DNA from: Providencia sp. PROV188
Lineage (GTDB): Bacteria; Pseudomonadota; Gammaproteobacteria; Enterobacterales; Enterobacteriaceae
DNA: 64,000 nucleotides
NCBI RefSeq assembly: GCF_027595165.1
Contig: NZ_CP097291.1
Coordinates: 1,302,001 to 1,366,000, forward strand
Reading direction: 5' to 3'
Shown here: piece after piece, positions 1 to 11,099 of the stretch
How positions within the stretch are numbered: the first letter of the stretch is position 1
How the letters are laid out: each line of letters starts with the position of its first letter
The notes under the pieces: model-generated
Told to the model about the DNA's origin: nothing
What the model saw: only the letters and a program-made list of their open reading frames with translations
Databases searched by the model: none
Program-made: the position numbers and the translations under genes

Positions 1-873
1 ACGTTCAGCAAAGAATTCAAGGTCATCACGACGTTCGGTTAATGCCGCGTTGAATGCATATTTCAGCATTTCTTCAGCAAGACCTGCGATGTCATCTAAG
101 TCAGCAAATGCAACTTCAGGCTCTAACATCCAGAATTCAGCCAAGTGGCGGCTGGTGTTGGAGTTTTCAGCACGGAAAGTTGGACCAAAGGTGTAGATTT
201 TGCTTAATGCAGTCGCATAAGCTTCGCCGTTCAGCTGACCAGAAACCGTTAAGAAGGCTTCGCGACCGAAGAAATCTTCGCTGAAATCCACTTCGCCTTT
301 GTCATTACGTGGCAAGTTGTTGTAGTCCAGTGTAGAAACACGGAACATTTCACCCGCACCTTCAGTATCTGATGCAGTGATAAGTGGGGTAGAAACCCAG
401 AAGAAACCCTGTTCATCAAAGAAACGATGCAGAGCTTGCGCTAATGTGTGGCGAACACGTGCAACAGCACCGATTAAGTTAGTGCGTGGGCGCAAGTGAG
501 CGGCTTCACGTAAAAATTCGACGCTGTGGCGTTTGGCTGCCATTGGGTAAGTATCAGGATCTTCGACCCAACCAACGACTTTCACGGACGTTGCTTGCAA
601 TTCAAAAGATTGGCCTTGACCTTGAGATTCGGTCACGACACCGGTGACTTCCACAGAGCAGCCTGTGGTTAAATGCAGGACTTCGTCATTATAATTAGAT
701 AAATTATTATTGATGATAGCCTGTAATGGGTTAAAGCATGAACCGTCATAAACGGCGAGGAAAGAAAAACCAGCTTTTGAATCTCTCCTTGTACGTACCC
801 AGCCTTGAACGGTGACTTCAGAGCCCACCGCCACACGGCCTTGCAGTACATCGACTACAGGCGCAACGATCAT
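1..873 (-). CDS. asnS: Asparaginyl-tRNA synthetase, N-terminal 291 codons (3' end outside window)
   Basis: This enzyme charges tRNA-Asn with asparagine in the cytoplasm. The reading frame starts at the ATG complementary to 871-873 and stays open to base 1, so the C-terminal part, with most of the class II catalytic core, lies outside the window. The N-terminus carries the OB-fold anticodon-binding domain (VLQGRVAV, then [12 protein letters not shown]), followed by the start of the class II core with motif-2-like [13 protein letters not shown]. The visible part aligns residue by residue with E. coli AsnRS as I know it. The bases seen at 1-15 encode FFAER, which matches about residue 289 of the E. 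coli protein. The identification is secure. Confidence 0.95.
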   Translation of the reverse strand, partial: MIVAPVVDVLQGRVAVGSEVTVQGWVRTRRDSKAGFSFLAVYDGSCFNPLQAIINNNLSNYNDEVLHLTTGCSVEVTGVVTESQGQGQSFELQATSVKVVGWVEDPDTYPMAAKRHSVEFLREAAHLRPRTNLIGAVARVRHTLAQALHRFFDEQGFFWVSTPLITASDTEGAGEMFRVSTLDYNNLPRNDKGEVDFSEDFFGREAFLTVSGQLNGEAYATALSKIYTFGPTFRAENSNTSRHLAEFWMLEPEVAFADLDDIAGLAEEMLKYAFNAALTERRDDLEFFAER

Positions 874-1107
874 AAAAATTACTCTCTTTTAAATAATATT
901 AACGATATGAGATGACGAGTATGCGTTATTGGGGTTGACTGCTTAAGGGTTTACAAAGAAACACTATATAAGAAGAAAACTCACGATAAGAAAAAGCGAT
1001 AACCCGACATCTTTTCCGAAATCCCATATTTCAGGGGTAATCTGCTATGTTACTTGCCATTTGGCAGGAAACAAGTAAAAAATCGCTATCGGGTTATTAA
1101 TTTGTTT

Positions 1108-2322
1108 TTAGCAGGCTTTTTCCATTTTAGGAAGGTCAAAGGCTTTGCGTAGCTGATTCACAAATTCATCATCTTCACAGATGGTTTTTCCTGGGCTATC
1201 GGATAATTTAGCAACGGGCTTGCCATTACATTCCACCAGCTTGATCACGATATTCATCGGTACCACGTTCGGAATGTTGCAAGTGAGTCTTGTGCCAATA
1301 CCAAACACTAAATTGATCCGTTTATGGAAATAGTGGTATAGCTCTAAGGCTTTTTGCAGGTCTAAATTATCGGAGAACACCAACGTTTTACTCAGTGGGT
1401 CAATGCCCAATTTTTGATAATGGGCGATGGCTTTTTCACCCCATTCAATAGGATCCCCAGAATCGTGGCGTAATCCTTGGTAACGATTAGCAAATTCGCG
1501 GTCAAAATCACGCAAGAAAGCATCCATCGTAATACAGTCGGTGAGGGCGATACCTAGATGATTTGGGTACTCATCCAGCCAGCTTTGTAGGGCTTCACGT
1601 TGGCTATTGGCGAGTTCAGGGCTTATCTGTTGATGAGCTTGGAACCATTCATGCGCTTGAGTGCCTACAGGCATTAAGCCCAATTCACGAGCCAATTTGT
1701 AGTTACTGGTACCCACTAAATAAGGGAATTCTTGCTTGAGCATACCCACGATAGCCGCTTGCACTTTATAGGAAAAACGGCGGCGAGTACCGAAATCCAT
1801 CAACTTAAAACCCGATAGATTCAATTGGCGTTCGCTGGCTTCTTGATAAAATAGCTCCAGTAATTTGTGCAGTTGGTTAACGGCATCATCAGCGGTAATG
1901 GTAGGGTGTCTGTCACGTTGAACAATTTCACTCACTAACGCTAACAGTGGCACTTCCCACATAATCACTTCGCGCCACGGACCACTGATGCGTATGGCCA
2001 GTTGACCATTATCAGCGACGCTGACGACAACTTGCTCAGGATTAAAGCGGAATGTTTTTAGCCACGAGAGGTAGTCTTCGGTGAAAAAGGGCAGAGTACG
2101 CAGGTACTGATATTCATCATCCGAAAGAGAAAGCTGTGCCATCAATTGAATCTGTTGTTCAATCTCATTGGCATAGGCACCTAAAATATCACTGCTACGG
2201 CAACGAAATTCAGCGACAACGGGAACTTGGTTGTAGCGGTGAAAAACGGCTTGCTGCATATGAAGCTTATAAGCATCGGTATCCAGCAGTGATGTAATAA
2301 TCGGTGTTACGTCTAAATTCAT
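1108..2322 (-). CDS. pncB: Nicotinate phosphoribosyltransferase
   Basis: PncB converts nicotinate and PRPP to nicotinate mononucleotide, driven by ATP, in the NAD salvage (Preiss-Handler) pathway. The product has 404 residues, against about 400 in E. coli. The histidine that is transiently phosphorylated in the family lies in GTQAHEWFQ at H224, the E. coli position. The phosphate-binding barrel end is recognisable (FGIGTRL, then [13 protein letters not shown]). The gene is divergent from pepN. In E. coli the ssu sulfonate operon separates these two genes, but here there is only a 456-base gap. I saw no clear NadR operator in front of it. Confidence 0.95.
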   Translation of the reverse strand: MNLDVTPIITSLLDTDAYKLHMQQAVFHRYNQVPVVAEFRCRSSDILGAYANEIEQQIQLMAQLSLSDDEYQYLRTLPFFTEDYLSWLKTFRFNPEQVVVSVADNGQLAIRISGPWREVIMWEVPLLALVSEIVQRDRHPTITADDAVNQLHKLLELFYQEASERQLNLSGFKLMDFGTRRRFSYKVQAAIVGMLKQEFPYLVGTSNYKLARELGLMPVGTQAHEWFQAHQQISPELANSQREALQSWLDEYPNHLGIALTDCITMDAFLRDFDREFANRYQGLRHDSGDPIEWGEKAIAHYQKLGIDPLSKTLVFSDNLDLQKALELYHYFHKRINLVFGIGTRLTCNIPNVVPMNIVIKLVECNGKPVAKLSDSPGKTICEDDEFVNQLRKAFDLPKMEKAC

Positions 2323-2778
2323 GCGCGCAGAGTTCCTCGCGGAGCTGACTAATTGCTAAATCGTTAAAGTTGAAAAAGTATACCCGCTTTAACAAAAGAT
2401 AGAAGTTTTATTCTATCTGTATGTTGTTGGAAGATAATTCAACTTTAATCCACCCAATTAACTGTTGAGTTAAACGCGTTCAACGTGGTCATTATTCTAA
2501 ACGAATCTTCATTTACTGTTCGATAACATACTCAGAACAATAATCACTGAATGATACTAACATGTAAATTTAGATTTAATAGATCTATAGCACCAACAGG
2601 CAAACCGCATGCCCACAAAGTTGGATACTACTCTCATAAATTTGATGGGAAATAATAGAAAAATATCGCAATTTGTGATGAAAATGTTTCTCAAGTCCAT
2701 TCACATTAGTTCATCTTATAGTATTGTATACAGTAGAAAGAGACTATGACACGGATATAACGAATAAAAAGGTTACCT
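2323..2778. other. Divergent pncB/pepN intergenic region
   Basis: This 456-base AT-rich stretch contains the divergent 5' regions of pncB (minus) and pepN (plus). pepN is preceded by AAGGT about 7 bases before its ATG. I found no open reading frame with coding character, no convincing NadR-type dyad and no recognisable remnant of the ssu genes that occupy this place in E. coli. Confidence 0.5.
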
Positions 2779-5397
2779 ATGACTCAGTTAAGACAAGCGA
2801 AATATCGTCAAGATTATCAAGCACCTGATTATACAATTACAGAAATATTCCTTGATTTTGACCTTGATCCCGCCAAAACCAAAGTGACCGCTATCAGTAA
2901 GGTGAAACGCCTTAATCCGCAATCTTCCACCTTAGAATTATTTGGTGAAGATTTAACTCTTATTAGCCTTGAAGTCGATGGTAAAGCGTGGACAAACTAT
3001 AAAGAAGAATCAGGCAAGCTTATCATTGAATCGCTACCAGAGGCGTTTACACTGAGTATTGTTAATGAGATTAGCCCTGAGAAAAACAGTGCGTTAGAAG
3101 GTTTATATGTTTCTGGTGAAGCTTTGTGTACTCAGTGCGAGGCAGAAGGTTTCCGCCACATTACTTATTACCAAGATCGCCCCGATGTTTTAGCGCGTTA
3201 CACCACCAAAATTACAGCAGACAAATCTCGCTATCCTTATTTACTTTCTAACGGTAACCGCATCGCGGAAGGTGAATTGGACGATGGTCGCCATTGGGTA
3301 AAATGGGAAGACCCATTCCCGAAACCAAGTTACTTATTTGCACTGGTCGCAGGGGACTTTGATGTGTTACGCGATGAGTTTGTGACTCGCACTGGTCGCA
3401 AAGTCGCATTAGAGCTGTTTGTTGATAAAGGCAACTTAGACCGTGCGCCATGGGCTATGAAATCCCTGCAAAATGCAATGAAATGGGACGAAGAGCGTTT
3501 CGGTTTAGAATATGACCTTGATATTTATATGATTGTTGCCGTTGATTTCTTCAACATGGGTGCAATGGAAAATAAAGGTCTGAATGTATTTAACTCGAAG
3601 TACGTTTTAGCGAAAAGCGAAACTGCCACAGATAAAGATTATCTGAATATTGAATCTGTGATTGGTCACGAATATTTCCATAACTGGACAGGCAACCGTA
3701 TTACTTGTCGTGACTGGTTCCAATTAAGTTTAAAAGAAGGGTTGACCGTATTCCGAGATCAAGAATTTAGCTCTGATTTAGGTTCACGTTCAGTTAACCG
3801 TATTAATAATGTCAAAGTCATGCGGGCGGCGCAGTTTGCGGAAGATGCAAGTCCAATGGCTCACCCGATCCGCCCTGAAAAAGTGATCGAGATGAACAAC
3901 TTTTATACACTGACAGTGTATGAAAAAGGGTCTGAAGTTATCCGCATGATCCACACTTTGCTTGGAGAAGAGATGTTCCAAGCAGGGATCCAGCTGTATG
4001 TTCATCGCCATGATGGTAGCGCTGCAACCTGTGATGATTTCGTGCAGGCGATGGAAGATGCATCGAACGTGGATTTGTCCCTGTTCCGTCGCTGGTATAG
4101 CCAATCAGGAACGCCAGTTTTGACCGTTCGTGATGAATACTCGCCAGAGAAGCAACAATATACGCTGCATGTCAGCCAAATGACGCCACCAACTGCCGAC
4201 CAAGCAGAAAAACAGCCTCTGCATATTCCATTGGATATCGAATTGTACGGTGAAGATGGTGCAGTGATCCCACTTAAGCGTGATGGAAGCTTGGTGAACT
4301 CAGTCTTAAATGTCACTCAAGCGTCACAAAATTTTGTATTTGACCATGTGACTTCTCGCCCAGTGCCTTCTTTATTACGTGAATTTTCTGCGCCAGTAAA
4401 ATTGGATTATCCATATACAGATGCACAATTGGCATTTTTAATGCAGCATGCGAGTAATGAATTTTCTCGCTGGGATGCGGCGCAGCAACTGATTAATAAC
4501 TATGCCAAAATTAACGTGGAAAAACTGCATAAAGGGGAAGCGCTGGTCCTGCCTGAGCATGTTGTGGATGCATTCCGCGCTGTATTGCTCAGTGACAATA
4601 TTGACCCTGCATTAGCTGCTTTAATTTTGACTCTGCCTTCAGAAAATGAAATTGCCGAGCTGTTTACCGTTATTGATCCTGTGGCAATCCATAACGCGAT
4701 TGATTTTATCCACTCTACGCTAGCAAATGAAATGCACGATGAATTCTTAACTGTTTATCGTTCGATTAAAATTGATGGGTATCGTGTAGATCACGGTGAT
4801 ATTGCACTGCGTTCACTGCGTAATACATGCTTGCAATATTTGGCGGCAGCGGACGATCGTGAGTTAGCGAATAAGCTGGTGGAAGCTCAATATCGCAGTG
4901 CGGATAATATGACCGATTCACTCGCGGCATTAACCGCTGCAAACGAAGCGGGCTTGCCATGTCACGCTGAGCTGATGTCAGATTTTGACGATCGTTGGCA
5001 CCATGATGGCTTGGTGATGGATAAATGGTTTACGCTGCAAGGCACCAATCCAGCTAAAAACACTCTGGAAAAAGTACGTGAATTATTAAATCATCGCTCA
5101 TTTAGCATGACTAACCCGAACCGTGTTCGTGCATTAGTGGGTTCATTTACAGCAGGCAACCCGGTGAACTTCCACGCAGAAGATAGCAGCGGTTATCAAT
5201 TCCTGTATGAGATCTTAGTGGATCTGAATACTCGCAATCCACAAGTGGCATCGCGATTAATTGAGCCATTAATCCGTTTTAAACGTTATGATGCGAAGCG
5301 CCAAGATTTAATGCGTGAGGTTCTGGAAAAACTCAAAGGGTTAGAAAACCTTTCTGGGGATCTGTTTGAGAAGATAACTAAAGCGCTAGAAAGTTAA
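2779..5397 (+). CDS. pepN: Aminopeptidase N (M1 family zinc metallopeptidase)
   Basis: This cytoplasmic broad-specificity aminopeptidase trims peptides from the N-terminus during protein turnover. The product has 872 residues (E. coli about 870). The exopeptidase motif GAMEN lies at residues 261-265. The zinc motif HEYFH begins at H297, with H301, and the third ligand is E320 in LKEGLT, all at E. coli numbering. A long helical C-terminal domain follows, as usual for the family. An intrinsic terminator lies about 45 bases after the stop, so the gene is probably monocistronic. Confidence 0.97.
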   Translation: MTQLRQAKYRQDYQAPDYTITEIFLDFDLDPAKTKVTAISKVKRLNPQSSTLELFGEDLTLISLEVDGKAWTNYKEESGKLIIESLPEAFTLSIVNEISPEKNSALEGLYVSGEALCTQCEAEGFRHITYYQDRPDVLARYTTKITADKSRYPYLLSNGNRIAEGELDDGRHWVKWEDPFPKPSYLFALVAGDFDVLRDEFVTRTGRKVALELFVDKGNLDRAPWAMKSLQNAMKWDEERFGLEYDLDIYMIVAVDFFNMGAMENKGLNVFNSKYVLAKSETATDKDYLNIESVIGHEYFHNWTGNRITCRDWFQLSLKEGLTVFRDQEFSSDLGSRSVNRINNVKVMRAAQFAEDASPMAHPIRPEKVIEMNNFYTLTVYEKGSEVIRMIHTLLGEEMFQAGIQLYVHRHDGSAATCDDFVQAMEDASNVDLSLFRRWYSQSGTPVLTVRDEYSPEKQQYTLHVSQMTPPTADQAEKQPLHIPLDIELYGEDGAVIPLKRDGSLVNSVLNVTQASQNFVFDHVTSRPVPSLLREFSAPVKLDYPYTDAQLAFLMQHASNEFSRWDAAQQLINNYAKINVEKLHKGEALVLPEHVVDAFRAVLLSDNIDPALAALILTLPSENEIAELFTVIDPVAIHNAIDFIHSTLANEMHDEFLTVYRSIKIDGYRVDHGDIALRSLRNTCLQYLAAADDRELANKLVEAQYRSADNMTDSLAALTAANEAGLPCHAELMSDFDDRWHHDGLVMDKWFTLQGTNPAKNTLEKVRELLNHRSFSMTNPNRVRALVGSFTAGNPVNFHAEDSSGYQFLYEILVDLNTRNPQVASRLIEPLIRFKRYDAKRQDLMREVLEKLKGLENLSGDLFEKITKALES

Positions 5398-5440
5398 TTC
5401 TTAGGATAGTAGGCAGTTAATTCTGAGAATAAATGCATGT

Positions 5441-5475
5441 AAGCCCTTAGATTTTCGAGTCTAAGGGCTTTTTTA
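5441..5475 (+). terminator. Intrinsic terminator after pepN
   Basis: An 11-bp perfect stem (AAGCCCTTAGA paired with TCTAAGGGCTT) with an 8-base loop is followed by a run of T residues. It lies 44 bases after the pepN stop codon. Confidence 0.9.
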
Positions 5476-5702
5476 TGGTAGAAGATCAAAACAATTAGCA
5501 CTTTTAGTGATATTTTCATGGATTATTACCCCACAGTTGGGGTAGCATATGTGCCGTTTTATCAAGCCAATCTCACTTGTATACTCACAAACCCTATTTG
5601 GTAAAACAGGTTTGGGGGTATTTTTGCACGCGCTGAGTTTGAGTGTGTCGTGTAGAGAAATGCATATTCAATCGTACTTAGACAGAAAGTAGGTTAATAG
5701 CT

Positions 5703-6713
5703 ATGTTATATCACCTTGCCCGAAAGGCACTGTTTCAGCTCGACCCTGAAAAGGCCCATGAATTAACGTTTCGTCAGCTTCAGCGTTTAAACCACTCTCC
5801 TCTCCAATTCCTCCTTCGTCAATCCATTGCAACCAAACCCGTTACCTGTATGGGACTCTCCTTTAAAAATCCATTAGGCCTAGCCGCAGGACTCGACAAA
5901 AATGGCGAGTGCATTGATGCGTTTGGTGCTATGGGATTTGGTTTTGTAGAAATTGGAACCGTTACACCACGTCCTCAAGATGGAAATGACAAACCAAGAT
6001 TATTCAGAGTTGTTGAAGCGGAAGGGATTATTAACCGCATGGGTTTCAACAATAAAGGGGTTGATAACCTTGTTGAGAACGTTAAAAAATCAACCTACGG
6101 CGGGATTATCGGGATTAATATTGGTAAGAATAAAGATACGCCCGTTGAGCATGGTAAAGACGATTATTTAATTTGTATGGATAAAGTGTATGCCCACGCA
6201 GGGTATATCGCGATTAATATTTCATCACCAAATACCCCTGGATTACGCACATTACAATATGGGGAAGCGCTGGATGATTTATTAAGTGGCATCAAAGAGA
6301 AGCAATTAGCATTGCAATCACTCCATCAGAAATATGTTCCTGTTGCGGTCAAAATTGCACCGGATTTAACTGAAGAAGAAATTGTGCAAGTGGCTGACAG
6401 TTTAGTGAGACATAATATTGATGGCGTTATTGCGACGAACACCACATTGGATCGTTCTTTAGTTCAAGGTTTAAATTACTGTAATGAAGCGGGTGGTTTA
6501 AGTGGTCGTCCGGTGCAATTAAAAAGTACCCAGGTCATTAAACTTATTTCCCGTGAATTAAATGGAAAGTTACCAATTATTGGTGTTGGTGGTATTGATT
6601 CATTAACTGCAGCCAGAGAAAAAATGGAAGCAGGGGCATCATTAATCCAAATTTATTCTGGTTTTATTTACCACGGACCAAAATTAATAAAGGATATTGT
6701 TAATCACATCTAA
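5703..6713 (+). CDS. pyrD: Dihydroorotate dehydrogenase (quinone), class 2
   Basis: PyrD oxidises dihydroorotate to orotate in pyrimidine synthesis, passes electrons to the quinone pool and is peripherally bound to the inner membrane. The product has 336 residues, as in E. coli. The amphipathic N-terminal membrane and quinone-tunnel segment ([19 protein letters not shown]) is present. The class 2 catalytic serine is S175 in [11 protein letters not shown], and the FMN-binding glycine loop VGVGGI-like IGVGGIDS is near residues 297-304. About 225 bases separate the pepN terminator from the start, leaving room for a leader. I could not identify the pyrimidine-controlled start-site switch known for E. 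coli. Confidence 0.97.
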   Translation: MLYHLARKALFQLDPEKAHELTFRQLQRLNHSPLQFLLRQSIATKPVTCMGLSFKNPLGLAAGLDKNGECIDAFGAMGFGFVEIGTVTPRPQDGNDKPRLFRVVEAEGIINRMGFNNKGVDNLVENVKKSTYGGIIGINIGKNKDTPVEHGKDDYLICMDKVYAHAGYIAINISSPNTPGLRTLQYGEALDDLLSGIKEKQLALQSLHQKYVPVAVKIAPDLTEEEIVQVADSLVRHNIDGVIATNTTLDRSLVQGLNYCNEAGGLSGRPVQLKSTQVIKLISRELNGKLPIIGVGGIDSLTAAREKMEAGASLIQIYSGFIYHGPKLIKDIVNHI

Positions 6714-6733
6714 AAAATGGTGATTAATTATAC

Positions 6734-6761
6734 AAGGGGGGTTTATTTATTCCCCCTTTTA
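6734..6761 (+). terminator. Intrinsic terminator after pyrD
   Basis: A stem of AAGGGGG with CCCCCTT, separated by an AT-rich loop and followed by TTTT, lies 20 bases after the pyrD stop. Confidence 0.85.
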
Positions 6762-7017
6762 TCCTATATTAAGATTGAACATAAATTATATCCATTAAAT
6801 GACAAGTTATACGTGTAGTTGTGCACTATATAGTTTTCGCTCATCTGATTAATTCGTTTTTAAAAAAGCCGACATTGACGTTTGCTTAATATTGATCAGT
6901 CTGTCGTGTATCTTTTTCTTTTAAGCTTTAGGATATAACAGAGATATGTTTAAAGGGATCTTAATAAAGGATCCAAAACAAAGCTTATTTGCTTATAACA
7001 TCGCTAAAGGATCGTTT

Positions 7018-7563
7018 ATGAATATTAAACCTGATGATCATTGGCGTTGGTATTTTGATCGTGACCATGACAGAGTGATGTTAGATCTCGCCAACGGCAT
7101 GATATTTCGGTCTTGTTTTCCAGCTAAAATGTTGACTGTTTCTGCGCAAAATGAAATGCCTTTTAGTATTGAAGATGCAGCAGAGTTTTATTTATTTGAT
7201 GAGCAAGCCAAGAGATTAAATATTAGTTATGAAGAGAGAGCGGAATTAGTCTTAAATAGCCTAGTTGCTTACCGCTTCTTAAAGCCCCAAATGCCAAAAA
7301 GTTGGTATTTTTCCAGTTTCCATTTTATGAGTACGCCAGAACGTGGTCAGTTAATTCAAGTGTGCTTAGAAAATACCAATGTTTATTCAACATTTATTAT
7401 TGCAGAAGCGGGTCACTCAGCAAGCTTATGTTTATTAGCTGAGCCATCATTAGAATTACCGGATCGTACTTTACGATTCTGTGATCCAATTAAGATCATG
7501 AACGATCGAATGATGCATTATCAATCGAGAACCAAGCGTCTATTATATGGAAATGCTATGTAA
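7018..7563 (+). CDS. zapC: Cell division protein ZapC
   Basis: ZapC binds FtsZ and stabilises Z-ring bundles in the cytoplasm. Starting at 7018 gives 181 residues beginning MNIKPDDHWRWYFD, matching the E. coli N-terminus MRIKPDDNWRWYYD and its length of about 180. AAAGGA lies 6 bases before this ATG. An upstream in-frame ATG at 6946 would add 24 residues that have no counterpart in the E. coli protein, so I reject it. The diagnostic block LKPQMPKSW and a C-terminal DPIKIMNDRM are conserved. pyrD lies upstream, as in E. coli. Confidence 0.93.
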   Translation: MNIKPDDHWRWYFDRDHDRVMLDLANGMIFRSCFPAKMLTVSAQNEMPFSIEDAAEFYLFDEQAKRLNISYEERAELVLNSLVAYRFLKPQMPKSWYFSSFHFMSTPERGQLIQVCLENTNVYSTFIIAEAGHSASLCLLAEPSLELPDRTLRFCDPIKIMNDRMMHYQSRTKRLLYGNAM

Positions 7564-7713
7564 TTGATCACTGATGATCATATTCGTATTTCGATTACTT
7601 ATGTGCGGAATAAAGTTTTCCATGTAAAATAAATAAAATGAAAAATAGGCATGATAAAATTTTTACGATAAATGAAGCTGAAGAATATGGGAAGAATTTA
7701 TCTTTAATTAAGA

Positions 7714-7756
7714 GCCTCAACTAAAAAATTATTTTCTTAGTTGAGGCTTTATTTTT
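7714..7756. terminator. Bidirectional terminator between zapC and ycbX
   Basis: An 11-bp stem (GCCTCAACTAA with TTAGTTGAGGC) is flanked by T-rich sequence downstream and A-rich sequence upstream, so it can serve both convergent genes. Confidence 0.85.
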
Positions 7757-7758
7757 AT

Positions 7759-8880
7759 TTAATCAGCTTGATTAAAAGCAAGCTTGATGGCAGTTTTGGG
7801 AATACAGCTACAAGCTAAAATATCCCCATTATCTTTGATAGCGCTTTGTTTTAGTGGGGTGACTTCTCCTTCAAGCAGTGAAATTCGGCAACGTCCACAA
7901 ATTCCCGCGCGGCATGAATAAGGGATAGAAAGCCCGTGAGATTCAAGCTGTTCAAGGATCACATGCTCTGTGTTTCCACTATATTCTATCTCTTCAAAAA
8001 CTAGGTTTACGGTGGTTGGAGTTGGCTTTGTAGCCTGAGTAATAGGCGCTTCTCTATCGCGTAATGGATACTGTTTTGGCTGCTTAGTTTCTAATACAGT
8101 GAGGGTATCTCCTACGCGGATAATCCCCGTATTTTCGATTAATGCATTTTGTCCAAAATCCACATCACCGGTGTCATCCATACGGAAGGTTTGCAGTGTA
8201 GCAAGCGGTTCTGCATGGGGGTGTTTGATCCCTTTTTCTGGGCTGACCGTGGTCAAAATACAGCGGCTACAAGGCTTATCTAAGGTAAAGATCACATCAC
8301 CAATTTGAATGCGTTTCCAGCTATCTTCTTCGAACGGCTTAGCACCGGTAATAATTAAGTTACCGCGAAATTGTTCGAGTTTTACGCTGGCAGGGCAGCG
8401 GCGTTGTAGCTCTTGTACTGAGGCTTCATTGATAAGTAAAAATGGGTAGCCATCGGCGAAAGATAAGGGAACGTCTTGGTGCTTTTTGACTCGACGAGAT
8501 AGTTCAGGACTTAACCATCTTAGTTGGACTGGCTCGTCAAAAAAGCTGCTTAACCAACTATTTATCTCATCAGGTGCAATAAGTGCATGAAAATGATTGC
8601 CCCAAACTTCTGTAGGACTCTGCTTCTCATTAAAGTCCTGATACAATACGGTGGCGCTTTCACCATTAGGTGCTTTTAGATAAAGCCCATTATTGAGCAT
8701 AGCTGGGGTAAATAATAACATCTGCGGATATTTACGCGCAGTGATAAACTTACCTTCTAATGTGGTGACCATAAAGTTACGATCAAACGTCAATCCGCTG
8801 ATATCAGCGTAACCATGAGATAGACGAATGCCCCTCATTGACTTGACTGGGTGTGTATACAGGCGCGAAAGCGTAATCAT
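7759..8880 (-). CDS. ycbX: MOSC/ferredoxin-domain protein YcbX
   Basis: YcbX family proteins reduce N-hydroxylated compounds such as 6-N-hydroxylaminopurine with a molybdenum cofactor. The 373-residue product has the MOSC N-terminal beta-barrel domain, then a MOSC domain containing the conserved cysteine block [12 protein letters not shown], and a C-terminal 2Fe-2S ferredoxin domain. The iron-sulfur cysteines are C323, C328 and C331 in [11 protein letters not shown], plus C357 or C359. Its start lies only about 100 bases from the divergent rlmL start. This is the E. coli arrangement. Confidence 0.93.
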   Translation of the reverse strand: MITLSRLYTHPVKSMRGIRLSHGYADISGLTFDRNFMVTTLEGKFITARKYPQMLLFTPAMLNNGLYLKAPNGESATVLYQDFNEKQSPTEVWGNHFHALIAPDEINSWLSSFFDEPVQLRWLSPELSRRVKKHQDVPLSFADGYPFLLINEASVQELQRRCPASVKLEQFRGNLIITGAKPFEEDSWKRIQIGDVIFTLDKPCSRCILTTVSPEKGIKHPHAEPLATLQTFRMDDTGDVDFGQNALIENTGIIRVGDTLTVLETKQPKQYPLRDREAPITQATKPTPTTVNLVFEEIEYSGNTEHVILEQLESHGLSIPYSCRAGICGRCRISLLEGEVTPLKQSAIKDNGDILACSCIPKTAIKLAFNQAD

Positions 8881-8978
8881 TTTTTAATCCTATAATTGTT
8901 GTGCAGCAACTTTATGACAAGTGCATGAGATTAGCTATAATGCGCAACAATTTTTCATCGAAATCGGTAATAAATACT

Positions 8979-11087
8979 ATGAATTTTCTGTTTGCCAGCA
9001 CAGCTCGAGGCCTGGAAGAACTACTGAAAACTGAATTGGAAGCGCTAGGTGCTAGCCAGTGCAAAGTGGCACAAGGGGGCGTCTATTTTCAGGCTGATGA
9101 CCGTGTGATGTATCAAAGTCTGCTGTGGAGTCGACTGGCATCCCGTATTTTATTACCGCTGAATGATTTCGATGTCTATAGCGACCTTGATTTATATCTG
9201 GGTGTTCAAGCGATTGATTGGTCTGAAATCTTCGATGTGAATGACACATTTGTGGTGCATTTCACTGGAACCAACGAAGAGATCCGCAATAGCCAATACG
9301 GGGCATTGAAAGTGAAAGATGCCATCGTCGACAGCTTTGTGCGTAAATTAGACCAGCGCCCGAATGTTGCTCGCCAAGAAGCCGATATTCGTATTAACGT
9401 CTACTTAAATAAAGAACGCGCAAGTGTGGCACTCGACTTGAGCGGAGATTCACTGCACATTCGTGGTTATCGTGACCTTGCCGGACAAGCACCATTAAAA
9501 GAGACGTTAGCAGCAGCAATTATTAGCCGTTCAGGTTGGCAGAAAAATACTCCAATGGTCGACCCTATGTGTGGTTCTGGAACACTATTAATTGAAGCGG
9601 CAATGATTGCCGCAGATAGAGCGCCGGGATTATATCGCCAGCATTGGGGATTCAATGCATGGTTGAAACATAACCCTGAATTATGGCGTGAAGTTGTCAC
9701 GGAAGCTCAGGTACGTTTCCGCCAAGGCTTGAAAGATACCACTTCCCGTTTCTATGGCTTTGATATTGATAAGCGTGTGCTGGATATGGCGCGTGCCAAT
9801 GCTCGTCGTGCAGGATTGCAAGATTTAATCACTTTCAATCATGGTGATGCAGCGGCGTTGGAAAATCCAGTTAAAACGGATATCAAGGGAACCATTATCA
9901 GTAACCCACCATACGGTGAGCGTCTGGAAAGTGAACCGGCATTAATCGCATTACATAGCCAATTTGGTCGTATTGTGAAAGCGCGTTTCCCAGGCTGGCG
10001 TTTATCGATTTTCAGTGCATCCCCTGAATTATTAAGCTGCTTACAATTACGTTCTGAACGTGAATTTAAAGCGAAAAATGGTCCACTGGATTGTGTACAG
10101 AAAAACTATCAATTAGCGGAAACGCCATCAGAAACTATTGCGGAAATTTCACCAGATTTTGCTAACCGTTTACGTAAAAACCAGAAAAAACTGACGAAGT
10201 GGGCGAAGCAGCAAGGTGTTGATTGCTACCGTCTATATGATGCAGATTTACCTGAATACAATGTGGCTGTGGATATTTATGGCGACAAAGTCGTTATCCA
10301 AGAATACGCACCGCCAAAAACCGTTGATGAGCGTAAAGCGCGTCAGCGCCTGTTCGATGTGATCACCGCGACAATGAATGTCCTTGAGTTAACCTCGAAT
10401 CAATTAGTATTGAAAACGCGTCAGCGCCAAAAAGGTAAACAACAGTACGAAAAATTAGCACAGAAAGATGATTTCTTTTTAGTGAATGAATATAACGCTA
10501 AATTGTTAGTTAACTTAACTGACTATCTGGATACTGGGTTATTCCTCGACCACCGTATTGCTCGTCGTATGTTAGGTGAAATGAGCCGTGGTAAGGACTT
10601 CTTAAACCTCTTTTGCTACACCGGTACTGCCACCGTTCATGCGGGGCTAGGTGGTGCGAAGAGCACAACCTCTGTGGATATGTCTCGTACCTATTTAGAG
10701 TGGGCAGAGAAAAACTTGCAAGCCAACCAGCTTACAGGTCGCCAGCACCGTTTAATGCAAGCGGATTGTTTGAATTGGTTAGCCAATACTGATGAGCAAT
10801 TTGACTTGATTTTCATCGATCCACCGACGTTCTCAAACTCGAAACGTATGGATGGAACCTTTGACGTTCAACGTGACCATGTGCAATTAATCACCCATTT
10901 GAAACGTATGCTGCGTCGCGGTGGTACCGTGATGTTCTCCAACAACAAGCGCGGATTCAAAATGGATCTCGAAGCACTGACTGAACTTGGCCTAAAAGCA
11001 CAAGAAATCACCGCTAAGACACTGTCAGAAGACTTCGCACGTAACCGTCAAATTCACAACTGCTGGTTAATTAGCCACGCAGAGTAA
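8979..11087 (+). CDS. rlmL: 23S rRNA methyltransferase RlmKL (m7G2069/m2G2445)
   Basis: This bifunctional enzyme methylates G2445 (N2) and G2069 (N7) of 23S rRNA. From the ATG at 8979 the product is 702 residues, exactly the E. coli length, beginning [21 protein letters not shown] longer in-frame reading from 8901 adds 26 residues without family support. A THUMP domain comes first, then the RlmL methyltransferase domain with [15 protein letters not shown] and the catalytic NPPYGER, and then the RlmK domain with [15 protein letters not shown] and [14 protein letters not shown]. uup follows after 12 bases and is probably co-transcribed. Confidence 0.95.
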   Translation: MNFLFASTARGLEELLKTELEALGASQCKVAQGGVYFQADDRVMYQSLLWSRLASRILLPLNDFDVYSDLDLYLGVQAIDWSEIFDVNDTFVVHFTGTNEEIRNSQYGALKVKDAIVDSFVRKLDQRPNVARQEADIRINVYLNKERASVALDLSGDSLHIRGYRDLAGQAPLKETLAAAIISRSGWQKNTPMVDPMCGSGTLLIEAAMIAADRAPGLYRQHWGFNAWLKHNPELWREVVTEAQVRFRQGLKDTTSRFYGFDIDKRVLDMARANARRAGLQDLITFNHGDAAALENPVKTDIKGTIISNPPYGERLESEPALIALHSQFGRIVKARFPGWRLSIFSASPELLSCLQLRSEREFKAKNGPLDCVQKNYQLAETPSETIAEISPDFANRLRKNQKKLTKWAKQQGVDCYRLYDADLPEYNVAVDIYGDKVVIQEYAPPKTVDERKARQRLFDVITATMNVLELTSNQLVLKTRQRQKGKQQYEKLAQKDDFFLVNEYNAKLLVNLTDYLDTGLFLDHRIARRMLGEMSRGKDFLNLFCYTGTATVHAGLGGAKSTTSVDMSRTYLEWAEKNLQANQLTGRQHRLMQADCLNWLANTDEQFDLIFIDPPTFSNSKRMDGTFDVQRDHVQLITHLKRMLRRGGTVMFSNNKRGFKMDLEALTELGLKAQEITAKTLSEDFARNRQIHNCWLISHAE

Positions 11088-11099
11088 GGAACAGAATTA

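Noticed and set aside
1..1107. Short inverted repeat ATAACCCGA / TCGGGTTAT around 999-1097 between asnS and pncB
   Set aside because: The arms are nine bases and over 80 bases apart, with no T tract. It is not a convincing terminator or operator.
9688..9700. GTGAAGTTGTCAC, one mismatch from the MatP target matS
   Set aside because: It lies inside rlmL. A one-mismatch match to this degenerate 13-mer is expected by chance about once or less in a 64-kb window. No perfect matS was found, so it is not evidence for the Ter macrodomain here.
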